This document shows, piece by piece, positions 17,986 to 26,231 of a stretch of 64,000 bases of DNA (positions within the stretch are counted from its first letter, which is position 1; each line of letters opens with the position of its first letter). The DNA is from CBDFGK01 sp965247075 (GTDB lineage Bacteria; Pseudomonadota; Gammaproteobacteria; Pseudomonadales; Halieaceae). The DNA is taken from the NCBI GenBank assembly GCA_965247075.1, contig CBDFGK010000003.1, forward strand, positions 1,674,001 through 1,738,000, in the 5' to 3' direction. The position numbers and the translations under genes are program-made. The notes under the pieces are model-generated. The model saw only the letters and a list, made by a program, of their open reading frames with translations, ran no database searches and was not told where the DNA came from.

Positions 17986-18477
17986 ATGGAACGATTGACC
18001 ACCATCTACATTGACAAGGAAAGCCACAAGTTTTCCGCTGCGCACTTCACTATATTTTCGGCGACCCGGCGCGAGCGCCTGCACGGCCATAATTTTGCAG
18101 TGTCTGGCCGCATTATTGCGCCGGTGGATGACAATGGCCTGACCGGCGATTACGCGGTGTACAAGGCGCAGCTCAAGAAGCTCTGCGATGCACTGGACGA
18201 ATACACCTTGATTCCCCGGCATTCGCCCTACCTGACCGTTGCGGAGGAGGGTGAGTACTACCAGGTGACACACGACCGGGACGTATTGTACTTTCTGAAA
18301 AGCGACAGCCTGGTAATTCCGGTGCGCAATACCACGGTAGAGGAGCTCTCCCGGTATTTACTGGAGACCCTGCTGGAGGACAAACAGTTACTGGCGGTGC
18401 AGGGTATTCGTGAGATCGAGGTACTGGTATCTTCCGGCCCCGGACAGACGGGCTCCAGCTTTTGGTCGCTGGATTAA
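17986..18477 (+). CDS. 6-pyruvoyl-tetrahydropterin synthase / QueD family protein
   Basis: The 163-residue protein shows the zinc-binding pattern of this family: FSAAHF (His), then RRERLHGHNF (two His), and a later RHSPYLTV. In QueD and PTPS a catalytic Cys normally comes a few residues before the HGH motif; here that stretch reads FSATRRERLHGH and has no Cys. The enzyme could therefore be a divergent member with a different reaction. It starts with ATG at 17986; TTG at 17977 is a less likely alternative. Its neighbours, a queuosine-precursor transporter and an SDR on the opposite strand, point to pterin or deazapurine metabolism. Confidence 0.82.
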   Translation: MERLTTIYIDKESHKFSAAHFTIFSATRRERLHGHNFAVSGRIIAPVDDNGLTGDYAVYKAQLKKLCDALDEYTLIPRHSPYLTVAEEGEYYQVTHDRDVLYFLKSDSLVIPVRNTTVEELSRYLLETLLEDKQLLAVQGIREIEVLVSSGPGQTGSSFWSLD

Positions 18478-18566
18478 CGAGGTTTTTGTTTATGCCGGGG
18501 CACTCACCGAGCCCGAGAGTCGTGAACGCAAAACCCAGTAATTCTGTGACTTTTTCACATTATGCA

Positions 18567-18589
18567 CCGCTGCAATTGGGTCGCAGCGG
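18567..18589 (+). promoter_or_regulatory. stem-loop in the leader of the TonB-dependent receptor gene
   Basis: CCGCTGC at 18567-18573 pairs exactly with GCAGCGG at 18583-18589 across a nine-base loop. It sits 55 bases before the receptor start in a 166-base gap. It may end the transcript of the preceding gene or act in the leader; no T-run follows. An AAAGGA Shine-Dalgarno site precedes the receptor ATG. Confidence 0.3.
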
Positions 18590-18643
18590 CGTGATTGCTA
18601 TATTACCGGCAGTTAAGTAGCACTCTATTAAAGGATAACAACC

Positions 18644-21112
18644 ATGCAAAATAAAGTGAAAGCCCTCTTTCCCCTCACCCTGATCTCAGCAGCAATGCTG
18701 AATGTGACCCCGGTATCCGCACAGGAATCCCAGGGATTACTTGAAGAAGTCATTGTGACCGCCCAACGCAGGGAGCAAAACCTGCAGGAAGTACCGGTCA
18801 GTGTGACGGCATTTTCAGGCGCTGCCATTCAGGATCGTAATATCAAGTCGGCCATCGATTACCTGGCGCTCACCCCAAACGTCAGTTTCACCGAGGACGG
18901 ACAAACCGGTAGTCGCGGCATGGGTATTGCTATCCGCGGCATCAACAACCTGGTTTCGGGTGAAAACGCCTTCGTGAATTCGGTGGGTATTTACCTCGAT
19001 GAATTCAGTGTCGCTTCGGTGCCCAACCAGGTGGCCAACCCTAATTTGGCCGATATGGAACGGGTTGAGATTTTGCGTGGCCCCCAGGGTACATTTTTCG
19101 GCCGTAACGCGCTCGGTGGCGCGCTTAACCTGACGTCCAGAAAACCTACCGACCAGTTCGAAGGTGAGATAAGTGTCGGCGGGGAAACCTATGAAGATGC
19201 CGGCGATCAATACAATATTACCGGCATACTCAACCTGCCGGTAGCGGGCAGTTTCGGCCTGCGCGGCGTTCTCTACTACGAAGACAGCGATGGTTATGTG
19301 GAAAATGCCTGCGCATCAGGCGCCAGTGCCGCCGCCTGCCCGGGCGCCGCTGAGAATGGCTTTACACCCAATGGCGCCGACGACAGCGGTCACCAATCCA
19401 TCAACGCGCGGCTGCGTGCCCTGTGGAATGCTTCCGATGACACCACTGTCCTGGCCACGCTGTATTACACCGACGAGGAACAGGACACCGATGAGAATGT
19501 TCCCTCCGGTGTGCTGGACCTGGACTCCATTGACAGTTTCGGGCTCACAGCGGCGCTCGACCCGGGTACCGGCTTCTGGCCGCACAACCAGAACAGATTA
19601 AGCCACGACCTGCCTGAGCAAACCAATAACGAATCTACTGTGGCCATCCTGAATATTACCCACCGGTTGAATGACAACATGGTGATCAAATCCATCACCG
19701 GCATTATCGACGCAGACCTCGATCGGGTGTTTGACAACGACCTGGCCGGTGGTGCCGACACATTGATTCGCACCAATTCCTACCAGGGCACCTCCTGGAG
19801 CACGGAACTACGCCTGGAGTGGGCCGAGCAGAACTTCGATTTTATCGCCGGCATAATGTATGCCGAGGACGAACAGAAGCAGGCCAATAACGTGGCGATA
19901 TCCTCGCAGCCCACCGCGACCATAAACGGTGTCGGCTGGCTGCCACCCTTCCCGGAGGGGCTTGGCCTGGCACTGAACAATAAAAAGTGGGAAGTCGAAA
20001 GCCTGGCGATATTTGCGGACTACACCTGGCATGCCAGTGACAGCTTGGACCTGATTGTGGGTGCCCGCTATACCGACGACGAGGTGAATAACTCGCTGGC
20101 CGCCTTCGCGATTGGTCCTACCTGCTGCTTCCCCGGCTCGCCCGGCTATCCCGGTGGCCCGGGTTTTGATTTCTTCCAGAGTTTTGACAACTCTGCGCGA
20201 CCTCCCGTCAGCGGCAATGACAGCTTCGACGATATTTCTCCCCGCTTTGTTGCGCGTTACCAGGTAAATGACGACGTCAATGTTTACGGTACGATATCAA
20301 AGGGCTACAAGGCCGGTGGTGTCGCGGTCGGCAATAACACCAATGCAGATGGTCAGCCCGGTTTTACCGTTCCCTTTGACGAAGAGAGCCTGTGGAACTA
20401 CGAACTGGGCATCAAGAGTGAGCTCTGGGACAACCGGGTGCGATTCAACGCCTCGGTGTTCTACCTGGAGTGGCAAGATTTGCAAATGGAATCCTTCCGC
20501 TTCCTCACGCCGGGCGACCTGTCCTCCAACTTCGAGCAGACCATTAACATAGAAGACGCCGAGGCCTTTGGAGTGGAATTTGAACTGCTGGCGGCGCTAA
20601 CAGACCGACTCACCATCGCCTCCGGTTTTGGCTATATCGACACGGAAATCACCAGCGACACCAGGGCGGAGATTACCGGCGGGTTCACCGTTGACCTGGA
20701 AGGGCTGGAAATTCCCAAGGCCCCTGAAACAACCTTCAGTATCAGCGGCGAGTACCGCGTGCCGATCGGCGATAACGAGGCCTGGGTTATGCTGGAGTTT
20801 ATCAGCCGCGATGGTCAGTTCTCTGATATCGAGGGTCTGACCTACCGGCAGACAGACGGTCCCTCGCCCAACGGCGCCCCGGCGCGCAACAGTATTGCCA
20901 CCTACGGCGACCATCCCTTTAGAACGCCCGATTACGAGGTGTGGAACCTGCGCGCCGGCTTTGATATGTCCAACTGGCGTTTCACCGCTTATGTGCAAAA
21001 CCTGAATGAAGAGGAGTACTACACCGGCACCCAGGAAAATTTTGGTGTGACCGGTATGCGCCTGCGGCCCCACCCACGCGCCATCGGTGGCAGTGTCAGC
21101 TACAGCTTCTGA
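18644..21112 (+). CDS. TonB-dependent outer-membrane receptor
   Basis: The 822-residue protein starts with a signal peptide ending near ...SAQES, followed by a TonB box-like EEVIVTAQRRE and an N-terminal plug (VPVSVTAFSGAAI, GIAIRGINN, ERVEILRGPQGTFFGRNALGGALNL). A long beta-barrel region follows, ending in a terminal aromatic residue (GGSVSYSF). Such receptors import siderophores, vitamins, carbohydrates or other large molecules across the outer membrane. This type, with the EVIVTAQRR start, is abundant in marine gammaproteobacteria. The ligand cannot be read from the sequence, and there is no adjacent transport operon to suggest one. Confidence 0.95.
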   Translation: MQNKVKALFPLTLISAAMLNVTPVSAQESQGLLEEVIVTAQRREQNLQEVPVSVTAFSGAAIQDRNIKSAIDYLALTPNVSFTEDGQTGSRGMGIAIRGINNLVSGENAFVNSVGIYLDEFSVASVPNQVANPNLADMERVEILRGPQGTFFGRNALGGALNLTSRKPTDQFEGEISVGGETYEDAGDQYNITGILNLPVAGSFGLRGVLYYEDSDGYVENACASGASAAACPGAAENGFTPNGADDSGHQSINARLRALWNASDDTTVLATLYYTDEEQDTDENVPSGVLDLDSIDSFGLTAALDPGTGFWPHNQNRLSHDLPEQTNNESTVAILNITHRLNDNMVIKSITGIIDADLDRVFDNDLAGGADTLIRTNSYQGTSWSTELRLEWAEQNFDFIAGIMYAEDEQKQANNVAISSQPTATINGVGWLPPFPEGLGLALNNKKWEVESLAIFADYTWHASDSLDLIVGARYTDDEVNNSLAAFAIGPTCCFPGSPGYPGGPGFDFFQSFDNSARPPVSGNDSFDDISPRFVARYQVNDDVNVYGTISKGYKAGGVAVGNNTNADGQPGFTVPFDEESLWNYELGIKSELWDNRVRFNASVFYLEWQDLQMESFRFLTPGDLSSNFEQTINIEDAEAFGVEFELLAALTDRLTIASGFGYIDTEITSDTRAEITGGFTVDLEGLEIPKAPETTFSISGEYRVPIGDNEAWVMLEFISRDGQFSDIEGLTYRQTDGPSPNGAPARNSIATYGDHPFRTPDYEVWNLRAGFDMSNWRFTAYVQNLNEEEYYTGTQENFGVTGMRLRPHPRAIGGSVSYSF

Positions 21113-21242
21113 TATGGCCGTTTCAGCCGGCAGACGCCCAACGCTGCGCGCCGGCTTTGGCCGGGTTGCTAACCCTCCCGGTTGACGGGACTCACATCAT
21201 CATGCTTGAGTACGCGCTTTTTGAGCCGGTCTACGCGCATGG

Positions 21243-21527
21243 TCAGTTTGCAGCCGGGTCGGGACATACTGCACGAGTATCCGTTTCCATCCAGTCTGCC
21301 GGCTGTAACAGGCGCTGTTTGGCGGGCAGCAAGGGGATAACCGATTGCAGGGCATACAGGCAAAAATCCGCGCCATCGGGCAGGGATAGCTTGCCGCCCT
21401 TGATATAGACGCTATCACCCACGGTCATCCGGCAGGTACAGTTGCCCTTGATGGATTCCACCACCACCTGCAAATCATACAGCTCAAACTCGTCATCCTT
21501 CAGATGATTTTCTTCTGGTTTGTCCAC
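21243..21527 (-). CDS. TIGR04076 family small protein
   Basis: The 94-residue protein has the family pattern VVVESIKGNCTCRMTVGDSVYI, then GGKLSLPDG, then CLYALQSVIPLLPAKQR. The function is unknown. It lies 15 bases downstream of the LLM-type flavoenzyme gene on the same strand, so a shared transcript and a shared redox-related task are likely but inferred. The preceding 130 bases, next to the TonB receptor, carry only an imperfect inverted repeat (AGCCGGC/GCCGGCT at 21125-21131 and 21150-21156). Confidence 0.8.
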   Translation of the reverse strand: MDKPEENHLKDDEFELYDLQVVVESIKGNCTCRMTVGDSVYIKGGKLSLPDGADFCLYALQSVIPLLPAKQRLLQPADWMETDTRAVCPDPAAN

Positions 21528-21542
21528 AGCAACTCCGCTCGG

Positions 21543-22523
21543 TTATTGAAATGCAGGCAGTACTTTTTCTCCCAACAGGCGCAGGCCACTGTCGCCACAG
21601 ATGCCGTGGGGGGCGCCAAATTCGACCCGGCCGGCGCCGGCTTCAAACAACTGTTGAGTCTGATCAATAATATCAGTGGGTGTACCGGCCAGTGCAAAAG
21701 CCGCCAGTATGTCATCAGAAATAAAGCGACTGGCGGCTTCAAAATCGTAGTTGGCGGCAGCAGTCTTGATGCCCGCCAATACCTCGGGGTCAATGTGTAC
21801 GGTCGTATCAAGTTCGGCGACAACCGGCAGATACAGCGCCACCTCCCGTTTTGCCAGGGCGCGGGCTGCGGCGCCATCCTCGTCGACTACGGTTACCGCC
21901 CCCATAACGATATCCACCCCTTGGGCATGCATTGCACTAAGCTGCCGGCGATAATCGGTCACGACGGCCGGATTGGCCGAACCACCCAGTTTTATTTCAT
22001 CCACCAGGTCGTGGCAGCGCTGCATAGTCTTCACACCCCAGGAGCCCAGCAGCATAGGAATGTCGGCACGCAAAATCGTCCAGCGCAGCGAATCCCCACC
22101 GGCGAGCGGAAATATCTGCTGCTCCAGGGGGGCGGTACTGCCCCCCAGCAAATGCCGAATGCATAGCAAGGCTTCGCGCAGGGATTGCACGGCTTGGCGG
22201 GGATGCACGCCGACAAAGCCCAACCATCCCCCCCGCGCCAGGCCCAGACGGGCACGCCCATTGGACGCCTCGTCTAGCAGCGCAATATTGCCGGCAATGT
22301 TGATGGGATGGCAGGTGAAGGGGTTTACCGCCGCCACGGTAATTTCAGCGCGGGAGGTATGGCGGGCAATCTCCAGCAGGGGCAACCAGGCAGGTTGGTA
22401 CAGCATATCGTTGTAGACACTGATGCCGTCAAATCCATAGCATTCCGCCCGGCTGGCCAGCTCCCCGTAGGCGGCAAGGGGTTTGTCGGTCTGGCAGGCG
22501 ATGGACAGTTTTCTGTGAGTCAT
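21543..22523 (-). CDS. LLM-class flavin-dependent oxidoreductase
   Basis: From the ATG at 22523 the protein is 326 residues. It shows the bacterial luciferase-like TIM barrel: KLSIACQTDKP at the start, the YGFDGISVYNDM segment, RHTSRAEITVAAVNPFT, and ARLGLARGGWLGFVG. The group includes F420- or FMN-dependent oxidoreductases resembling methylenetetrahydromethanopterin reductase. No residue tells me the substrate. It ends 15 bases before the TIGR04076 gene. Its start is next to the broken end of the NRAMP-like gene (22528), which the flavoenzyme may once have followed in an operon. Confidence 0.88.
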   Translation of the reverse strand: MTHRKLSIACQTDKPLAAYGELASRAECYGFDGISVYNDMLYQPAWLPLLEIARHTSRAEITVAAVNPFTCHPINIAGNIALLDEASNGRARLGLARGGWLGFVGVHPRQAVQSLREALLCIRHLLGGSTAPLEQQIFPLAGGDSLRWTILRADIPMLLGSWGVKTMQRCHDLVDEIKLGGSANPAVVTDYRRQLSAMHAQGVDIVMGAVTVVDEDGAAARALAKREVALYLPVVAELDTTVHIDPEVLAGIKTAAANYDFEAASRFISDDILAAFALAGTPTDIIDQTQQLFEAGAGRVEFGAPHGICGDSGLRLLGEKVLPAFQ

Positions 22524-22527
22524 GATC

Positions 22528-22678
22528 TCAAGCCCCCACCATCGCCAGGTAATCCGGCAATTTCTCAATCGTTAGCCAGACCGACAGGCCCAGCGCTGTC
22601 AGCAACACCAGGTTGCGAGAGGGACTGGCCGTATGCGCACCCACCAGCGCCGGCTTATTGACAAGCACAATAACGATT
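22528..22678 (-). pseudogene. 3' end of the interrupted NRAMP-like gene
   Basis: This fragment encodes the last 48 codons (with stop), VNKPALVGAHTASPSRN and a final hydrophobic segment LVLLTALGLSVWLTI, of the transporter whose 5' part lies at 24287-25469. The 8-bp target duplication joins the two. When the 1608-base insertion is removed together with one copy of the duplication, the reading frame runs through without a break and gives a 441-residue protein, close to the normal family length. Confidence 0.9.
22671..22678. repeat. target-site duplication, left copy (TAACGATT)
   Basis: TAACGATT here is repeated exactly at 24287-24294, on either side of the IS1595-family element. An 8-bp duplication is the known size for this family. 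Confidence 0.95.
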
Positions 22679-22707
22679 GGGAATTATATACTTGAATCTG
22701 CAAAACC

Positions 22708-22851
22708 TTATTTAGTCTGCTGCTCAAGTTTCCATTTCTTCTCTAACTCTTCTCTGGTGGGATGATTGTCTTTTCCGTGATGCTGGGGCTTGTTAAAAAG
22801 AACATCTTTAATCGCTTTTTCAAAAGTTTTTTGATCTATTTTTTCAGCCAT
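22708..22851 (-). CDS. 47-residue charged passenger protein
   Basis: This frame begins MAEKIDQKTFEKAIKDVL and continues through a charged stretch (HPTREELEKKWKLEQQTK). It is short, hydrophilic and probably helical. It starts 7 bases after the stop of the methyltransferase-like remnant and ends just inside the left terminal repeat of the element. I do not recognise it. The A/T-rich composition matches the element rather than the host gene. Confidence 0.5.
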   Translation of the reverse strand: MAEKIDQKTFEKAIKDVLFNKPQHHGKDNHPTREELEKKWKLEQQTK

Positions 22852-22857
22852 CTTTTT

Positions 22858-23259
22858 TTACTCCAGCATAGATTTAAAATGAACTTCAAAATGGTTATCT
22901 ATGTATGACGTGTCGGACAAGTTGGGCCAGAGTAGATAATTCCTTTCATGTTGATCAAACCAGAATTTAATTTTCCTTACTCTTTTTTCATCCCGAGTAA
23001 TGCCATTGCTAAAAACTAACCAGATAGGTATTTCGCTTGAGATATTGCTCGCCTTTTGAAAGGCCAAAATCAACCCGGGAGTGAAATACCGGCAAGCCCT
23101 TTCATGAGCATTACCTCTGCCTCCATGTTGTCTTTTGCCGCCGTAATGCTAAGGCGGGTCAGCATAGATTATTTGGAATACCTTGTCCGGCAATGGCGGG
23201 AATTGGATCGCGCCATTGACCTTTTGAGGGTATTTAACAGCAAGATTACCCTGCAACAT
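22858..23259 (-). pseudogene. DNA-methyltransferase-like passenger with in-frame TAG
   Basis: An ATG at 23259 overlaps the end of the transposase gene and opens a frame of 133 sense codons that is interrupted by one TAG at 23149-23151 (codon 37). Just before the stop the sequence reads FQIIYADPP, and just after it HYGGKRQHGG. This matches the catalytic DPPW/Y region of MT-A70-like or other amino-methyltransferases, with the aromatic residue replaced by the stop codon. The remainder is only about 96 codons, shorter than a full methyltransferase, so a deletion is also likely. Confidence 0.55.
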
Positions 23260-24193
23260 AATTTGATACCAACTCCCTATAAGTCAGACGCTTACCGCCT
23301 ATATTTTTACTCAGCGAAGCCATCCGGTCAAGGGTGTCGATCTCCACATTGCCCTCATTCAGACGAAAGGTAAACTCGTTAATGTACCGGTGCATATGCT
23401 TAACGCTCCAGTTGTGATACACGCCATTATAGCCACGCTTGAGAACCGCCCAGACGCTTTCTATGCCATTTGTATGCGCCATGCCGTTGACGTACTCCTT
23501 TGCGCTGTGCTTAACCGTACCGTGCCGGTAGAACAACCCCTCAAGGTCATTATAGCCCTTGTGCTCGTCGGTGTAGACCGTTGAGCCAACTTCAACCGAA
23601 TCATGAATGAAGCCCTTTAACGTTGCGCCGTCCGTGTGCTTGATAACGCGGGCCTTAACATCGCCGTTGCGCTCCTTTGCCCCGATGATAGCCTGTTTCC
23701 CCACCCCACCGCGACCGGCTTTCAGCTTTTTGCTGTTATGCCTGTTCTTTTCCTTGCCCCCGATATAAGTCTCGTCAACCTCGACAATATTTGAAAGTTT
23801 GAAGTCTCTTTCGAAACAACCCTCGCGCAGTCTTTGAAGCATAAACCATGCCGATTTTTGGGTAATACCCAATTCCTTTGACAGTTGTAATGATGATATC
23901 CCCTTCCTGGCTGTCATCATGTAATACATAGCAACCACCCATTTTTGAGTAGGTAGCTTGGATGAGTGCATGATGGTGTCTGTTTTAACTGTGAAGTTTG
24001 CGCGGCAAGGCTTACACCAGTAAGTGTACTTCTTGCTTTTGGGGACGCTGATATTGTCTTGATTTTTGCAGTGGGGGCAGGTTGGTACGCCTCCCCAGCG
24101 CTGATTTTCGAGCCATGCAACGGCCTTGTCTTCGGTATCAAACATGGCTAGCAGTTGCATGATGCTAATTGTTTTTGCTACCCTTTTCTCCAT
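23246..24193 (-). CDS. IS1595-family transposase
   Basis: The 315-residue protein has an N-terminal zinc ribbon (CPHC ... CKPC), a helix-turn-helix region (GISSLQLSKELGITQKSAWFMLQRLREG), and the ISXO2-like catalytic domain: VEVDETYIGGKEKNRH with the first Asp, STVYTDEHKGYNDL with the second, and HTNGIESVWAVLKRG with the third position. The frame is intact and of normal length. It is divided from the host gene by the right terminal repeat. Confidence 0.95.
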   Translation of the reverse strand: MEKRVAKTISIMQLLAMFDTEDKAVAWLENQRWGGVPTCPHCKNQDNISVPKSKKYTYWCKPCRANFTVKTDTIMHSSKLPTQKWVVAMYYMMTARKGISSLQLSKELGITQKSAWFMLQRLREGCFERDFKLSNIVEVDETYIGGKEKNRHNSKKLKAGRGGVGKQAIIGAKERNGDVKARVIKHTDGATLKGFIHDSVEVGSTVYTDEHKGYNDLEGLFYRHGTVKHSAKEYVNGMAHTNGIESVWAVLKRGYNGVYHNWSVKHMHRYINEFTFRLNEGNVEIDTLDRMASLSKNIGGKRLTYRELVSNYVAG

Positions 24194-24286
24194 GATCTTG
24201 GCCTCTTTGCCTTGTTGTTGCAGATTATTATATCAACTCAATCACGGATGTAAAGGGTTATTTGCAGATTTAGGTATATAATTCCC

Positions 24287-24294
24287 TAACGATT
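24287..24294. repeat. target-site duplication, right copy (TAACGATT)
   Basis: This is the second copy of the 8-bp sequence that flanks the IS1595-family element. It also belongs to the coding sequence of the interrupted transporter. Confidence 0.95.
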
Positions 24295-25469
24295 GCTATG
24301 ACGAGCGGAATAACAATGGCATTGAAGCCCATCAGCAACAGCACCTTGAGCAGCGCCGGAAAACTCCAGAATGGCGCCAGCACCGCCGGCAGCGCGACCC
24401 AGACCACCAGCAGGCGCTTAAAACCCTTGTTATCCACAGTGTCATGCCAGTCGCGACCCAACATATCCAGCCAGAAATAGCAGATAACCTGCACCACTAC
24501 CACGAAGGTTGTCAGCGCGGCCATCATCAGGCCGGCAGCAAAAATCAGCGGTCCCAGAAACTCCAGGCCGGCGGGGAATGCGTGTACCAGCACCTTGCCC
24601 GCTGCGTGTACGGTATCGATGGTCGCATGGTCGGGCTGGGGGTAGAGAGCATAGCCGCCGGCAATGATCACAAATAGGGAGTAACCCCCAAAGACCAGGC
24701 CCAGGTTGATCACCGAACTGCGAAACTCGGCGCGCAAGTCGGGTGCTCCACGCAGGTTATCTGCACACATGTAGGGAATGCCTAACAGGGCGGCAGGGGC
24801 CAGGGCACTGCCGATAATCGCGATGACAGACGTGCTGCTCATGCGCACGGTCTCTTGTCCGGGCACCGGCAAATCAGCAGGCCAGCGGGGAATAAATCCC
24901 GCCAGAATGCTGCCAAATTCCTGCAGGCCGGAGATCGCCACCACCATAAACCCGCCAAACATGAGAATCATCAGCAAGGTCATAAGCTTTTGCATGCGCT
25001 GGTAGCCACCGGCAGTCAGTAGCCAGAGAATGAGAGCACCGAGCCCCAGCGAGAGCAGTATCTCAGCCGTGTGGTAGCTGCCGGCGTAATCACCGGCAGC
25101 ACCGGTATCGGGTGGATAGAATCCAAACAGCGACAGCAGTGCAGCGGTCATTACTGACATCTGTGCCATGCCGATCAGCAGGTGTACGGGAATGTTTATG
25201 GCGAATATCAGCCAGGCCACTGATGGATGTATCTGTTCTCGGATCAGGCTGAACATTCCCTTGCGCGGATTCAACAAACCAATACGGGAGGCGGAATCCA
25301 CCGAGATCACGAACAGGGGCAGGAGTAGCGGAACAACCCACAGCAGTTCGTAGCGAAACCAGGCGCCGGCCAGAATCAGTGAGGCTGCCGCTCCGGCTCC
25401 CATCGTACCGGCCGCCATGACTGCGGCGGGACCCACCAGGCGGGAAAATAACTGTGAGATCATCGACAT
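24287..25469 (-). pseudogene. NRAMP-like transporter, 5' part, interrupted by IS1595
   Basis: The reading frame from ATG at 25469 encodes 394 codons of a membrane protein with about ten hydrophobic segments. It then enters the element and stops at 24270-24272. The overall pattern (GTMGAGA in the first segment, GTALAP/GIPYM-like residues in the sixth) resembles NRAMP divalent-metal transporters. The usual DPGN and MPH metal-binding motifs are not visible, so it may be a relative with another substrate. The missing C-terminus is at 22528-22678. The gene follows a methyltransferase gene on the same strand by ten bases. Confidence 0.8.
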
Positions 25470-25478
25470 GTGCCCCCT

Positions 25479-26099
25479 CTACCGGGCGTGCGCTTCACCC
25501 CAGTAATTGAAGCCCGCAAAGCGCGGCGTGCCGGGCAGGTACATGGTATCCATTTGGGTGATACTGAATCCACCCTGTTGTAGCAGATCTGGAATATCGC
25601 GATTCAGGTTGCAGCCTCCGCACAGGTATTTCCAACAGGGATTGATTCGATTCTGCCACTTGCGCACGTTCTTGTCCGGCGCGCGTCCGTGCTCCGCAAA
25701 AATCAGTTTGCCGGCGGGTTTTAGCACCCGTCGCATTCCCTCCAGAGCGGTCGCGGGGTCGGGGATGGTGCACAGGGCAAAGGTAACCAGCACCGTATCG
25801 ATGGAATCGTCTTCCAGCGGAATTTTTTCGCCGGGCAGGCCCACAAATTCGAGTGGAAAGTTGATGTCGGGATTGTTCTTGCGGGCAATCTCCCAGGCAG
25901 CCCGGGAGGGGTCCAGGCCAATAACCTTGGCTACTTTTTCGGGGTCGTAGTGTGGCAGGTTGAGTCCTGTGCCTATGCCTATTTCCAGTATCCGGCCACT
26001 GGCTTGTGGCACTACCTTGCGGCGCTGGCAGGTGATGGGCTTGGTGCTGCAGGCGCAATTAATAACTCGGGGCAAGATGTAGTTTTCGTAAAAACTCAT
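25479..26099 (-). CDS. class I SAM-dependent methyltransferase
   Basis: The 206-residue product has the SAM-binding loop EIGIGTGLNLPHY (motif I), LDPSRAAWEIA (motif II) and DTVLVTFALCTIPD (motif IV region). The KPAGKLIFAEHGRAPD segment is close to the UbiE/arsenite methyltransferase-type enzymes that act on small molecules. It has several Cys near the N-terminus (CACSTKPITCQRR). It is upstream of the broken NRAMP-like gene with a ten-base gap. The substrate is unknown. Confidence 0.85.
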   Translation of the reverse strand: MSFYENYILPRVINCACSTKPITCQRRKVVPQASGRILEIGIGTGLNLPHYDPEKVAKVIGLDPSRAAWEIARKNNPDINFPLEFVGLPGEKIPLEDDSIDTVLVTFALCTIPDPATALEGMRRVLKPAGKLIFAEHGRAPDKNVRKWQNRINPCWKYLCGGCNLNRDIPDLLQQGGFSITQMDTMYLPGTPRFAGFNYWGEAHAR

Positions 26100-26231
26100 G
26101 GCATGATTCCTTGAACACCACGTACTCTACCACGACGTCGCCGGCTTTCACGGCGGCAACTCGCCGGAATGGTTCACATGCCGCCATCGTTGCCAAGTGG
26201 GACAAGCGCTACGGTTTGGTTACCGAGTAGT

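Larger units (their letters stand above)
22679..24286 (-). mobile_element. IS1595-family element with passenger sequences, 1608 bp
   Basis: The element has terminal inverted repeats of about 26 bp (22679-22704 and 24261-24286), both starting GGGAATTATATAC when read inward, with two mismatches. It is flanked by an exact 8-bp target duplication. It carries a complete transposase (23246-24193), a decayed methyltransferase-like passenger (22858-23259) and a 47-residue open frame (22708-22851), all on the minus strand. Passenger genes are known in IS1595 elements. The insertion breaks the NRAMP-like gene. The intact ends, transposase and duplication suggest a fairly recent insertion. Confidence 0.95.

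Noticed and set aside
26110..26230. Plus-strand fragment ending in HAAIVAKWDKRYGLVTE before cysK
   Set aside because: It looks like the end of a protein, but it is too short and has no start or family match. It may be a chance frame between the methyltransferase and cysK.
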